Of a stretch of 64,000 bases of DNA, positions 7,525-15,611 are shown in pieces. Position numbers and translations under genes: made by a program. The notes under the pieces were generated by a model. It worked only from the letters and a program-made list of their open reading frames with translations. It searched no databases and was not told the DNA's origin. The stretch is from assembly GCF_041228405.1 (NCBI RefSeq), contig NZ_CP133888.1, positions 1,116,001 through 1,180,000 on the forward strand, read 5' to 3'. The stretch's first letter is position 1. Each line of letters begins with the position of its first letter. The DNA comes from Salinilacustrithrix flava (GTDB lineage Bacteria > Actinomycetota > Acidimicrobiia > Acidimicrobiales > Salinilacustritrichaceae).

Positions 7525-8121
7525 TCAGCGGGCGTCGAGGCGCTCGCCGAGGCGGCGGACGACGTCGACCAGGCGCACGACCGTCGGGTGGTCGGGCAGG
7601 CGCTCCGTGAGCACCGACACCAGGGACTCGTAGTACCAGCGCTGGTCCTCGCCGCTGCCGGTGGTGAAGCGCGACCACAGCTCCTCGCCGACGCGCTCGT
7701 GGTCCTCGACGATGGCGGTGGCGTTGTGCAGCTTGTCGGCCGCGGCCACGGCGAGCGACGCGTCCGGCTTGGCGCGCATGGCGGCCAGGTACGCCCGCTT
7801 GCGCACGTGCCAGTCGGCCTTCTGCTCGCCGGCGTCGGTGTCGACCAGCGAGTCGGACAGGTCGGCGACGATGTCGGCCACGGCGTCGCCGAACCGGGCG
7901 CGGATGTCGTCGAGGCGGGCCTGGCCGCCGTGGTCCTCGGCGGCGTCGTGCAGGTAGGCCGCCGCGACCTGCTCCGGCGTCCCGCCGTGGGCGGCGACGG
8001 TGTCGGCGACCGGCGCGAGGTGACCCTCGAAGTACGGCTCGCCGCTGCCCTTGCGGGTGTCGGCGGCGTGGACCTCCCGCGCGTAGTCCGCCGCGGCCGC
8101 CACCAGGTCCTGTGCTCCCAC
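7525..8121 (-). CDS. HD-domain phosphohydrolase, (p)ppGpp-hydrolase-like
   Basis: 198 residues starting at GTG 8121. Motifs follow the HD part of RelA/SpoT and small alarmone hydrolases: HLAPVADTVAAHG (metal His), then AAYLHDAAED (the His-Asp pair and ED), then RFGDAVADIV, and later AAADKLHNA, equivalent to the ADRLHN of SpoT. There is no synthetase or TGS domain, so if it acts on an alarmone it would be a stand-alone hydrolase of the MESH1 type. A different nucleotide substrate is possible. It is divergent from the glucosaminidase gene with 57 bases between starts. Confidence 0.75.
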   Translation of the reverse strand: MGAQDLVAAAADYAREVHAADTRKGSGEPYFEGHLAPVADTVAAHGGTPEQVAAAYLHDAAEDHGGQARLDDIRARFGDAVADIVADLSDSLVDTDAGEQKADWHVRKRAYLAAMRAKPDASLAVAAADKLHNATAIVEDHERVGEELWSRFTTGSGEDQRWYYESLVSVLTERLPDHPTVVRLVDVVRRLGERLDAR

Positions 8122-8166
8122 GGCGCCACGTTGCCACGCTCCCCCAGCCCTCGTCACCCCCCGGCG

Positions 8167-8172
8167 TAGCCT
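8167..8172 (+). promoter_or_regulatory. -10 box of leaderless glucosaminidase gene
   Basis: TAGCCT ends exactly 6 bases before the GTG start at 8179. No ribosome-binding site precedes the GTG. Confidence 0.6.
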
Positions 8173-8178
8173 TCGCGC

Positions 8179-9564
8179 GTGAACGAGGACCATGCGCTGG
8201 CGCGCGCCCGCACGGCCCGGCGCGCCCTGGTGCTCGCCGGCTCGGTCCTCGTCGCGCTCGCCCTCGGCGCGGGCCTCGCCGGCGCCCAGGAGGCCGAGCC
8301 CTCGCCGGCGGGCGAGCCCACCGAGGACCCGGCCGCGACCTCGACCACGCAACCGCCCCCGCCGACCACGATCGTGCTCCCCGACGGCGACTTCGGCGTC
8401 ATCCCGCCCGGGGCCACCGGACCCGGCGCCCCACCGCCGGAGGAGGCCCTCCCGCCGGACGGGCTCCCACCCGAGGGGTTCCCGCCCGACGGCGGCGAGC
8501 TTCCCGTGCCCGAGGAGCTCCCCGTGGTCATCCTCCCCGACCCGACGCCGGGGCTGAACGCCGCCCTCGCCGACATCGACGTCACCTCCGCCCGCCGGCG
8601 TCTGGTCGCCGCCGCCCTGCCGGCCATCGCCGCGCAGGAGCGCGCCGCGGCCACCCGCGACGCGATGCGCGGCGCCATCGACGCTCGACGGGCGGCGGTC
8701 GACCAGGCCGTCGCCGCCCGGTCCCGCCTCGACGTCCTCGCCGTCAACGCCCTCATGTACGGCGACCCGGCCGGCCTGGAGCCCATCGAGGGCCCCGAGA
8801 CGCTCGACGACCTCCGCGACCGGGAGCTGCGGGACGTGGTCACCGACCACGTCGATCGCACCTTCGACCAGGCCGTCGACGCCCTGCGCGATGCCATCCA
8901 CGTCGAGGAGGAGGCGACCGCTGTGCACCTGGTAGCCGAGCGCGAGCGACACGAGGCCGAGCGGGGCCACCTCCTCGCGCGCGCCGATCTGGCGCGGGCG
9001 ATCGCCCAGGCCGAGGAGGCGAGGCGGCAGGTCGGGCCGGCCATCCTCGGGCTCCCCGTGCTCGACGCCGGCGACCTGGTCGCCTGGTACCGCACCTACT
9101 ACGCCGCCGACCCGCCCTTCGCGCCGATCACCGCCATCGTCGACGCCTACCTCGCCATCGGTGCCGAGGAAGGCGTCACCGCCGACATCGCCTTCGCCCA
9201 GGCCATCCTCGAGACCGGCGGGTTCACCTCCGGGCACGCCCGGGGGTTCAACTTCGCCGGCATCGGCGCGTACGACCACTGCGCGCCCGCCTGCGGCTTC
9301 CGGTTCCCCGACCTCGACGCCGGCGTGCGCGCCCACCTCCACCTGCTCCGGGCTTACGCCGACCCGGCCCTCACGTCGGCCCAGCTGGCCGCACCGCCGA
9401 ACCCGCTCGTGGCGCCGGAGCGGGTGGGCGTGCGCGGGTGCTGCTCGCGCTGGACCGGCCTCACCGGCGTGTGGGCCACCGACCCGAACTACGACCGCAA
9501 GGTGCTCGGCATCTACCGCCTGATGGTCGAGACGGCCCGGTCGCTGGATCGTCTGCAGACCTGA
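8179..9564 (+). CDS. Secreted glucosaminidase-domain (GH73-like) cell-wall hydrolase
   Basis: 461 residues. A signal peptide (residues about 15-36, ending AGA-Q) is followed by a Pro/Glu/Thr-rich linker to about residue 115. An alpha-helical, probably coiled-coil segment rich in Ala/Arg/Glu follows, up to about residue 290. The C-terminal 165 residues hold the glucosaminidase fold: an AYLAIGAEEGVTADIAFAQAILETGGF segment with the catalytic-type Glu in ILETGGF, then FNFAGIGAYD, as in GH73 enzymes. These cut the GlcNAc-MurNAc backbone of peptidoglycan. The helical stalk resembles that of NlpC/P60-type wall hydrolases that dock on FtsEX-like regulators. Four Cys near the active site (CAPAC and GCC) may be disulfides. 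Leaderless start. Confidence 0.85.
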   Translation: MNEDHALARARTARRALVLAGSVLVALALGAGLAGAQEAEPSPAGEPTEDPAATSTTQPPPPTTIVLPDGDFGVIPPGATGPGAPPPEEALPPDGLPPEGFPPDGGELPVPEELPVVILPDPTPGLNAALADIDVTSARRRLVAAALPAIAAQERAAATRDAMRGAIDARRAAVDQAVAARSRLDVLAVNALMYGDPAGLEPIEGPETLDDLRDRELRDVVTDHVDRTFDQAVDALRDAIHVEEEATAVHLVAERERHEAERGHLLARADLARAIAQAEEARRQVGPAILGLPVLDAGDLVAWYRTYYAADPPFAPITAIVDAYLAIGAEEGVTADIAFAQAILETGGFTSGHARGFNFAGIGAYDHCAPACGFRFPDLDAGVRAHLHLLRAYADPALTSAQLAAPPNPLVAPERVGVRGCCSRWTGLTGVWATDPNYDRKVLGIYRLMVETARSLDRLQT

Positions 9565-9671
9565 CATCCTTTGGACTGCTCGACACGTCACGTCCAGCTG
9601 CAGTTCGACGTGACGGCTCCGCCGCCACAGGGCCCGTGACACGGGTCGCCTCGCCTGGCGGCTCGACTCCC

Positions 9672-9677
9672 TAGCGT
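9672..9677 (+). promoter_or_regulatory. -10 box that fixes the ABC ATPase start
   Basis: TAGCGT ends 7 bases before ATG 9685. An in-frame GTG at 9676 overlaps this box, so the true start is likely the ATG. Confidence 0.55.
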
Positions 9678-9684
9678 GTCCGAG

Positions 9685-10650
9685 ATGTCCGCCGTCAGCG
9701 TCGAGCACCTCGTCGTCCGCCACGGGGACCTGGTGGCCGTGGACGACGTGAGCTTCACCGCCGACGCGGGCGAGGTCCTGGCCCTGCTCGGCCCGAACGG
9801 CGCGGGCAAGACCAGCACGGTCGAGGTGCTCGAGGGGTACGGGCGCCCCCACGCCGGACGGGTGCGGGTGCTCGGCCACGACCCCGGCACCGAGCGCGAC
9901 CGGATCGTCGGGCGCATCGGCGTGATGCTCCAGGACGGTGGCGTCTACCCCGGCATCCGCCCGCCCGAGATGCTGCACCTGCTCGCCGCCATGTACGACG
10001 ACCCGGCCGACCCCGACGCCCTGCTCGAGCGGGTCGGCCTCGCCGACCGGGCCGGCGCCACCTGGCGCCAGCTGTCCGGCGGCGAGCAGCAGCGGCTGAG
10101 CCTGGCGATGGCCCTCGTCGGGCGCCCCCAGGTCGCGTTCCTCGACGAGCCGACCGCGGGGGTCGACGTGCGGGGCCGCCAGGTCATCCGCCAGATCGTC
10201 CGGGAGCTGGCCGACGGGGGGTGCGCCGTCGTGCTCTGCACCCACGAGCTGGACGAGGCCGAGAAGGTGGCCGATCGGGTCGTCATCGTCGACCGCGGGA
10301 AGGTCGTGGCCACCGGCACGCTCGACGAGCTGCGGTCCGGCACCAGCGGCGAGGTGCGGTTCTCCGCCGTCCCCGAGCTCGACGTCGACGCCCTCGGCCA
10401 GCACCTCGGGGCCGACGTCACCGAGGTCGCACCCGGGGAGTACGTCGTCGCCGACGGGGGCCACGACTCCCACCTGGCCGCCAAGCTCACCGGCTGGCTG
10501 GCCAACCACGACGTCGCCCTCGGCGACCTCCGGGCCGGGCGACAGCGGCTCGAGGACGTGTTCCTCCTGCTCACCGCCGACGAGGCCGAGCCCGACGTGC
10601 GGCGGGCGATGGAGCCGAAGCGGCGCGGACGCCGCGGGCGGCGATCGTGA
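9685..10650 (+). CDS. ABC-2 type exporter, ATP-binding protein
   Basis: 321 residues. All ABC ATPase motifs are present: Walker A GPNGAGKTS, Q-loop VMLQDGG, signature LSGGEQQR, Walker B VAFLDEP followed by TAGVD, and the switch His in CTHELDEAEKVADR. The C-terminal 100 residues form the DrrA/NodI-type regulatory extension seen in drug and lipid exporters. It energises the permease encoded next, whose GTG start overlaps its TGA. The substrate is unknown; antibiotic, peptide or lipid export are the usual roles. ATG 9685 is chosen over GTG 9676 because the latter lies inside the -10 box. Confidence 0.92.
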   Translation: MSAVSVEHLVVRHGDLVAVDDVSFTADAGEVLALLGPNGAGKTSTVEVLEGYGRPHAGRVRVLGHDPGTERDRIVGRIGVMLQDGGVYPGIRPPEMLHLLAAMYDDPADPDALLERVGLADRAGATWRQLSGGEQQRLSLAMALVGRPQVAFLDEPTAGVDVRGRQVIRQIVRELADGGCAVVLCTHELDEAEKVADRVVIVDRGKVVATGTLDELRSGTSGEVRFSAVPELDVDALGQHLGADVTEVAPGEYVVADGGHDSHLAAKLTGWLANHDVALGDLRAGRQRLEDVFLLLTADEAEPDVRRAMEPKRRGRRGRRS

Positions 10651-11390
10651 GGGCGCTCCGGGCCCAGCTGCGCACCGAGCTGACCCTCACGCTGCGCAAC
10701 AAGGAGTCCCTGCTGCTCACGCTCGGCATCCCGATCGGGCTGCTGGTCTTCTTCTCCCTCGTCGACGTCCTGCCCCTCGACGCCCTGCTCGGACCCGGCG
10801 ACCAACCGGTCGACGTGCTGGCCCCGGGCGTCCTCGCCCTGGCCATCATGTCGATGGCCATGACCGGCCTCGCCATCGCCACCGGCTTCGAGCGGTCCTA
10901 CGGCGTGCTCAAGCGCCTCGGCACCACGCCCCTCGGCCGGCCCCGCCTGCTCGCCGCCAAGATCGGCGCCGTCGTCGTGGTCGAGGTGATCCAAGCCGCC
11001 GTGCTCGTGCCGGTCGCCCTGGTGCTCGGATGGGACCCGTCGCTCGACCTCGTGCCCCTGCTCGGCGCAGTCGTGCTGGGCACCGCCGCGTTCGCCGGAC
11101 TCGGCCTGTGGATGGCCGGCACGCTGCGCGCCGAGATCACCCTCGCCCTGGCCAACGGCCTCTACATCGTCCTGCTGCTGCTCGGCGGGTTCGTGATCCC
11201 GCTCGCCGAGCTGCCCGATCCGCTGCGCCGGTTCGCCGAAGCCCTGCCGTCGTCCGCCCTGGTCGACCTGGTGCGAGCGGGATTCGACGGTGCCACGGGG
11301 CCCGGCCGGGCGTGGGTCGTGCTCGCCGTGTGGGCCGTCGCCCTGCCGCTGGTCGCGGCCAGGACGTTCCGCTGGTCCCCGGCCCGCTGA
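10647..11390 (+). CDS. ABC-2 type exporter, permease
   Basis: 247 residues with six hydrophobic segments. An N-terminal cytoplasmic helix (RAQLRTELTLTLRNKESLLL) precedes the first segment, as in DrrB/NodJ permeases. A short conserved loop, GFERSYGVLKRLGTTPLGR, matches the ABC-2 coupling region (E-R-x-x-G-x-L-x-x-L-x-x-T-P). The GTG start sits in GTGA, overlapping the ATPase stop, so the two proteins are translationally coupled and form one exporter. A strong inverted repeat follows the stop. Confidence 0.9.
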   Translation: MRALRAQLRTELTLTLRNKESLLLTLGIPIGLLVFFSLVDVLPLDALLGPGDQPVDVLAPGVLALAIMSMAMTGLAIATGFERSYGVLKRLGTTPLGRPRLLAAKIGAVVVVEVIQAAVLVPVALVLGWDPSLDLVPLLGAVVLGTAAFAGLGLWMAGTLRAEITLALANGLYIVLLLLGGFVIPLAELPDPLRRFAEALPSSALVDLVRAGFDGATGPGRAWVVLAVWAVALPLVAARTFRWSPAR

Positions 11391-11395
11391 GCCCG

Positions 11396-11441
11396 AAACT
11401 GGCAGCACTGCTGTAGCGCGCTACACCTCGACTGCCAGTTT
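11396..11441. terminator. Nested palindrome between convergent genes, probable bidirectional terminator
   Basis: Ten-base perfect arms AAACTGGCAG (11396-11405) and CTGCCAGTTT (11432-11441) enclose a second perfect 12-base palindrome, GTAGCGCGCTAC (11413-11424). Arms ending in A-rich and T-rich runs on either strand suit termination in both directions, for the ABC operon and for mshC. A cruciform or protein site is the alternative. Confidence 0.65.
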
Positions 11442-11446
11442 TCAGA

Positions 11447-12544
11447 TCAGACGAGCGCCAGGACCTTGGCGACGGTGCGGGCGGCCTCGCCACCGGAGTC
11501 GATCGCGATGTCGACGGCCCGAGGCACGTCGAGGTCGTCCATGAGGGCCTCGAGCGCGGCGTGGACGGCGGCGTCGTCGCCACCGGCCGTGCTGCCGGCG
11601 GTCCACAGGGCCTCGAGGCGGGTGGCGGTGGCGGCGAGGTCGGCCTCGTCGAAGTCCCACGCCTCGGCCCAGGGCCGGTCCAGCAGGTGGAGGCGCAGCA
11701 CCTGGGGCGCCCAACGCTGCAGCAGATCCATCACGAAGACGAGGTTCCCGGTGGACTTGGCCACCTTCTCGCCGTTGCGTCGCACCGTGCCGACGTGCAT
11801 CCAGCGCCGGGCGAAGGGCGTGACGCCCGTGGCCGCCTCGACGATGGCCTGCTCGTAGACGTGGTGCGGGTAGGCCAGGTCGGCGCCCCCGGCGTGGACG
11901 TCGATCGACAGCCCGAGGATGGAGGTGGCCATGGCCGCGCACTCGGCGTGCCAGCCCGGGCGACCCCGGCCCCACGGCGAGTCCCACGACGGCTCCCCCT
12001 CGGCCGAGCGCTGCCAGATCGCGGCGTCGGCGGGATCGTCCTTGGCCGGGTCGTCGGTGCGACCGCCCCGCCGGCCATACAGTTCGACGGCCTCGGCCTG
12101 GTCGAGACCCGACCGCTTCCACAGGTCGCCGGCCCGGAAGTACACCGAGCCGTCGCGCTCGTAGGCCACCTCCCGGTCGAGCAGCACCCGGGCCAGGAAC
12201 ACGACGTCGGTCACGTAGTCCCGTGACGCCGGCTCGAACGCCGGCCGCTGCACCCGCAGCTTGCGCATGTCGTCCTCGAACTGGAAGGTCTGCTGGGTGG
12301 CCAGGGCCGACCACGTCGTGCCCCGCTCGTTGGCCTCCCGGATCAGCTCGTCGTCGACGTCGGTGATGTTGCGCACGACCTCGGGCTCGATGCCGACGTG
12401 GGCCAGCACCCGCGTCAGGGCGTCGACCCAGACGAAGGTGGCGGCGTGGCCGATGTGGGTCGTGTCGTAGGGCGTGATGCCGCAGACGTAGATGCGGGCT
12501 CTCGACAGCGAGGGCAGCGGTTCGGAGGCGAGTCGCAGGAGCAC
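11447..12544 (-). CDS. mshC: Cysteine:GlcN-Ins ligase MshC (mycothiol biosynthesis)
   Basis: 365 residues. A class I cysteinyl-tRNA-synthetase-like ATP-dependent ligase that joins cysteine to glucosaminyl-inositol. The N-terminus has CGITPYDTTHIGHA, where the ITPYD wording is typical of MshC rather than CysRS (usually CGPTVYD). Zinc ligands are Cys in YVCG, Cys in WHAECA and His in YPHH. The KMSKS loop is degenerate as KVAKS in GEKVAKSTGNLVF. It lacks the anticodon-binding tail and is shorter than usual MshC (about 410). A divergent CysRS-like enzyme is the alternative. The GTG start at 12544 is 6 bases from a TAGCCT -10 box, so it is probably leaderless. Confidence 0.82.
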   Translation of the reverse strand: MLLRLASEPLPSLSRARIYVCGITPYDTTHIGHAATFVWVDALTRVLAHVGIEPEVVRNITDVDDELIREANERGTTWSALATQQTFQFEDDMRKLRVQRPAFEPASRDYVTDVVFLARVLLDREVAYERDGSVYFRAGDLWKRSGLDQAEAVELYGRRGGRTDDPAKDDPADAAIWQRSAEGEPSWDSPWGRGRPGWHAECAAMATSILGLSIDVHAGGADLAYPHHVYEQAIVEAATGVTPFARRWMHVGTVRRNGEKVAKSTGNLVFVMDLLQRWAPQVLRLHLLDRPWAEAWDFDEADLAATATRLEALWTAGSTAGGDDAAVHAALEALMDDLDVPRAVDIAIDSGGEAARTVAKVLALV

Positions 12545-12550
12545 GGGTGC

Positions 12551-12570
12551 AGGCTACGTTCCGGCACACT
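12551..12570. promoter_or_regulatory. Divergent promoters of mshC and the nuclease-like gene
   Basis: On the minus strand TAGCCT (12551-12556) is 6 bases from the mshC GTG. On the plus strand TACGTT (12555-12560), or CACACT (12565-12570, 6 bases from GTG 12577), can serve the divergent gene. Either choice places an in-frame GTG at 12547 upstream of transcription. Confidence 0.5.
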
Positions 12571-12576
12571 TGGTCC

Positions 12577-13278
12577 GTGCCTGCCCGCTCCGAGCCGCAT
12601 CCCGTCGACACCGACGGCGGCGGCATCGGCACCCGGGGCGAGAGCTCCCTGCACGCGGCGGTGAAGCTCCTGGTGAGCGAGCCAGGCGATCGCTTCGAGG
12701 TGCCCGTCGACGGCTTCGTCGTCGACGTGGTCCGCGGTGACACCTGCATCGAGGTGCAGACCGGCGGGTTCGCGGCCATGGGCAACAAGCTCGACCGGTT
12801 GCTCGGGGACTTCCACGTGCACGTCGTGCACCCGATCGCGGTGGAGTCCTGGCTCGAGCGCCGGGACAAGCCGACCCGCAAGTCCCCCAAGCGCGGCTGC
12901 CTGCACGACGTGTTCGGCGAGCTCGTGTCGGTGCCGACCATGCTGGACCACCCCAACCTCACCATCGAGGTCCTGCTCGTCCAGGTCGACGTCCTCAAGG
13001 TCGAGGACCCGACCCTGCGGCGCCGGCGGGGCGGCTGGCGCACGGTGGACCGCCGCCTGCGCGCCGTCGTCGGCCGGCACGGCCTGCGCACCCCCGCCGA
13101 TCTGGTCGCGCTCCTGCCCGACGGCCTGCCCGCGGAGTGGACCACCAAGGACGTGGCCGAGGGCGCCGGCATCCCCCGCCGCACGGCCCAGCAGATGGCC
13201 TACGTGCTCAAGGCGAACGGGCTGGCGATCGAGGTCGGACGGGACCGAGCCGGATCGCGCTACGTCACGGCCGGCTGA
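12577..13278 (+). CDS. Unknown protein: PD-(D/E)XK-nuclease-like core plus C-terminal winged helix
   Basis: 233 residues. I do not recognise a named family with certainty. Residues about 15-100 read like a restriction-endonuclease fold. ESSLHAAVK is followed by VPVDGFVVDVV and DTCIEVQTGGF, so an Asp on one strand and E-x-Q on the next stand where D...E-x-K stands in active nucleases. HVVHPIAVESWLER follows. Residues about 180-233 form a winged helix: WTTKDVAEGAGIPRRTAQQMAYVLKANGLAI, then a basic wing. It might be an inactive or Gln-variant nuclease used as a sensor or DNA-binding protein. It is divergent from mshC. The start is set by the promoter, not by the longer frame. Confidence 0.6.
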   Translation: MPARSEPHPVDTDGGGIGTRGESSLHAAVKLLVSEPGDRFEVPVDGFVVDVVRGDTCIEVQTGGFAAMGNKLDRLLGDFHVHVVHPIAVESWLERRDKPTRKSPKRGCLHDVFGELVSVPTMLDHPNLTIEVLLVQVDVLKVEDPTLRRRRGGWRTVDRRLRAVVGRHGLRTPADLVALLPDGLPAEWTTKDVAEGAGIPRRTAQQMAYVLKANGLAIEVGRDRAGSRYVTAG

Positions 13279-13290
13279 GCCGGGACGCCA

Positions 13291-14214
13291 CTACGGAGCG
13301 GGTTCTCGGGGCGCCGGCGCGGCCCGCTCGAAGGCCTCGGTGACCTCTTCGTAGGTGAGGGCGGGGGGACCTTCGACGGAGACGCTGCCGTCCTCGGCGA
13401 CGACGGCGCGGCGCGCCGTGGTGCCGTGGTCCTGCTTCCCGCTCCAGCGGAAGAACAGCACGATGATGATGAGCCACAGGAACATGCCGCCGCCGAGCTT
13501 CATGATGAGTCCGGCGAGCTGCTGGTCGTGGGTGGCCGAGATGCCCCAGAGGCGGGCCGGCTGGTCGTAGACGTCGTAGAGCACGCCGTCGGCGAGGGCG
13601 AGCCACGCGGCCGGGACCGTCGGCACGATCGAGATCAGGAAGAGGTGCACGCACTGGGCCGGGACGGTGGTGCGCAGCTCGGGCAGGGGGGACACCACCG
13701 GCATCCACACGGCGAAGGCGGTGATCACCACGACGGTGTGCAGGGCGTAGTGGAGCAGGCCGTTCTCGACGCTGGCGTTGACGACGACGCTCCAGTGGGT
13801 GAGCAGCTGGACGGCGTTGAACACGATGGCGGCCGGCACGGGGCGGGCCAGCTTGAGGAACCAGCGGCCCAGGTTGCCGTTGCCGATGACCAGGCGAGCC
13901 AGCCACTCGGGGGTGGCGAGCAGCATCACCGGTGGGATGAAGAAGGCCAGCATCATGTGCTGGAACATGTGCACCGAGTACAGGTACTGCTCGCCGACGT
14001 CGTGCATGGGGTAGTCGGCGGCGATCCAGAGCAGGGCGATGCCGAGGGCGAACCAGCGCTTCTGGGCGGCCGTGGCCACCGGTTCGCCGGCCCGCACGGC
14101 ACGGGGGCCGAGGCTGCGGACGGCGTAGGTGTAGAGCCCGACGAGCCCGAGGACCAGCACCCAGATCTCGGGGTGCGGCTGCCAGCGGAAGAAGTCCTCG
14201 GCGGCGAAGAGCAC
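13291..14214 (-). CDS. ctaG: CtaG-like (caa3 type) cytochrome c oxidase assembly membrane protein
   Basis: 307 residues with seven or eight membrane helices. The N-terminus FAAEDFFRWQPHPEIWVL, the ADYPMHDVGEQYLYSVHMFQHM stretch with clustered His (MHD, HMFQHM) and the later LLTHWS and LLHYALH helices match the caa3_CtaG family. This family is needed for metal (CuB) insertion into caa3 oxidase in Bacillus-type systems and is unrelated to the Cox11 CtaG. The His-rich helices are candidate copper ligands. The GTG start lies 6 bases after a TAGGCT -10 box. It sits beside the oxidase genes it should serve, separated only by the MOSC gene. Confidence 0.85.
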   Translation of the reverse strand: MLFAAEDFFRWQPHPEIWVLVLGLVGLYTYAVRSLGPRAVRAGEPVATAAQKRWFALGIALLWIAADYPMHDVGEQYLYSVHMFQHMMLAFFIPPVMLLATPEWLARLVIGNGNLGRWFLKLARPVPAAIVFNAVQLLTHWSVVVNASVENGLLHYALHTVVVITAFAVWMPVVSPLPELRTTVPAQCVHLFLISIVPTVPAAWLALADGVLYDVYDQPARLWGISATHDQQLAGLIMKLGGGMFLWLIIIVLFFRWSGKQDHGTTARRAVVAEDGSVSVEGPPALTYEEVTEAFERAAPAPREPAP

Positions 14215-14220
14215 GGCTGG

Positions 14221-14226
14221 AGCCTA
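14221..14226 (-). promoter_or_regulatory. -10 box of leaderless ctaG
   Basis: Minus-strand TAGGCT ends 6 bases before the GTG at 14214. Confidence 0.6.
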
Positions 14227-14299
14227 CGGCGCACCCCCCGATCGGCGACAGTCGGCCAGCGGTGGCAGGGGGCACGCCGGTCGGCCAGACTCGCCGGCC

Positions 14300-15136
14300 A
14301 TGACCGTCGTCGGCACCGTCGCCTCCATCCACCGCTTCCCGATGAAGTCCATGCAGGGCGAGCAGCTGGCCGAGGTCGAGATCGGCCCGGATGGCATGGT
14401 CGGTGACCGGGAGTGGGCCCTGCGCGACATCGAGACCGGCAAGCTGGTCAGCGCCAAGCGCCCTCGCCCCTGGCGGGCGGCCCTGGACTGCACCGCCACC
14501 GGTCTCGACGACGACGTCGAGATCACCACGCCCTCTGGCGACGTCTTCCACGTCCACGACGGGGGCCTGCCGTTCGCACTCGAGGCGCTGTTCGGGCGCA
14601 GCGTGGCCCTCGAGCGGTCCGAGCGGCGCCAGCAGGGGACCTACGACTCCGAGTGGCCCGAGCTCGACGGCATCACGCTCTCGGGGGAGATCGAGCTGCC
14701 CACGAACCTCTCCGACGAGGGGCGGGGCTTCGTCGACCTCGGCGTGCTGCACCTGCTGACCACGTCGTCGATGGCCACGTTGGCCGCGGCGGGGGACGAC
14801 CTCGTCGTCGACGTCCGCCGGTTCCGGCCGAGCATCGTGCTCGACACGCCCGGCTTCACCGGGTTCCCGGAGAACGACGACTGGGCCGACCGCACGCTGC
14901 GGATCGGGGGTGGCGACGATGCCGTCGAGGTGGCCATCGGCATCCCCACGCCACGCTGCATCATGACGACGGTGGCCCAGCAGGAGGACCTGCCCCGCCA
15001 GCCCGCCGTGCTCCAGGCCATCGCCCGCATCAACCGGCGCACCGACGAGCTCGGCTCCTTCGCCTGCCTCGGCGCCTACGCGACCGTCGCCCGCCCCGGC
15101 GTGGTGCGGGCGGGCGACGAGGTCACGCTGGTCTGA
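14300..15136 (+). CDS. MOSC-domain protein (molybdenum cofactor sulfurase C-terminal type)
   Basis: 278 residues. It starts with the MOSC N-terminal beta-barrel pattern: VASIHRFPMKSMQGEQLAEVEIGPDGMVGDREWAL, where the K-S-x-x-G and G-D-R motifs are diagnostic. The MOSC core follows with the RRFRPSIVLDT segment (R-x-R-P-N/S) and the Cys in TPRCIMTTVAQQ, the position proposed to carry sulfur. MOSC proteins transfer sulfur to molybdenum enzymes or act as N-hydroxylated-compound reductases; which applies here is unclear. It is divergent from ctaG, with a weak CAGACT -10 at 14286-14291. Confidence 0.85.
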   Translation: MTVVGTVASIHRFPMKSMQGEQLAEVEIGPDGMVGDREWALRDIETGKLVSAKRPRPWRAALDCTATGLDDDVEITTPSGDVFHVHDGGLPFALEALFGRSVALERSERRQQGTYDSEWPELDGITLSGEIELPTNLSDEGRGFVDLGVLHLLTTSSMATLAAAGDDLVVDVRRFRPSIVLDTPGFTGFPENDDWADRTLRIGGGDDAVEVAIGIPTPRCIMTTVAQQEDLPRQPAVLQAIARINRRTDELGSFACLGAYATVARPGVVRAGDEVTLV

Positions 15137-15172
15137 GCTCGGGGGCCGTGGCCGCCCGGCGGTCGGATCGGC

Positions 15173-15589
15173 CTAGGAACCGTCCTCGACGAGGACGGCA
15201 TCCTCGGAGCCGGTGTCGGCCTCGTAGCGGTCGCTCCAGTACTCGAAGGAGGTGAGGACCGCCAGGTACACGCCCACCGCCAGGACCAGACCGGCGACGA
15301 AGACGTTGCGGAACAGCCGGTTGTCGAACTTCAGGTGCATGAAGTACGCGCCGATGACGATGAACTTCAGCACCATCATGAAGATCAGGCTGCCGATGAG
15401 CAGCGGCGCCAGCTCGTGGTCGTAGGGCGGGTCGGCGATGAAGTACGTGCCGACCTCGAGCAGGGTGATGAGGCCGAGGGCGAGCCCGACCTTCCAGTAC
15501 TGGGCGTCGCTCGGGTGGTGCTCGTGGCGCGCCTCGTCCGTGGCGGCCTCGTAGCCGGCGTCGGCCGTGCCCTCGTGGGTGACGGTCAT
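15173..15589 (-). CDS. Cytochrome c oxidase subunit IV (COX4/CyoD-type)
   Basis: 138 residues with three membrane helices: WKVGLALGLITLLEVGTYFI, LLIGSLIFMMVLKFIVIGAYFMHLKFD and VFVAGLVLAVGVYLAVL. The FIVIGAYFMHLKFD motif is the hallmark of the prokaryotic COX4 family, a small subunit that stabilises heme-copper oxidases. It lies 22 bases downstream of ctaE in the same direction and is the last gene of the ctaC-D-E run. A second, CtaF-like subunit-IV candidate is encoded upstream (19535-20332), so this locus carries two unrelated small-subunit types. Confidence 0.9.
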   Translation of the reverse strand: MTVTHEGTADAGYEAATDEARHEHHPSDAQYWKVGLALGLITLLEVGTYFIADPPYDHELAPLLIGSLIFMMVLKFIVIGAYFMHLKFDNRLFRNVFVAGLVLAVGVYLAVLTSFEYWSDRYEADTGSEDAVLVEDGS

Positions 15590-15611
15590 CGGTGCGTGCT
15601 CCTCCGTGGCT

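Noticed and set aside
7525..10509. A 994-codon minus-strand open frame
   Set aside because: Only its last 198 codons (HD-domain protein) are real. The rest is antisense to the glucosaminidase and ABC ATPase genes, which have clear motifs.
11447..12544. Calling mshC a cysteinyl-tRNA synthetase
   Set aside because: The CGITPYD signature and lack of a DALR/anticodon tail favour MshC. The CysRS-like tail found at 29092-30348 is in another protein without a catalytic domain.
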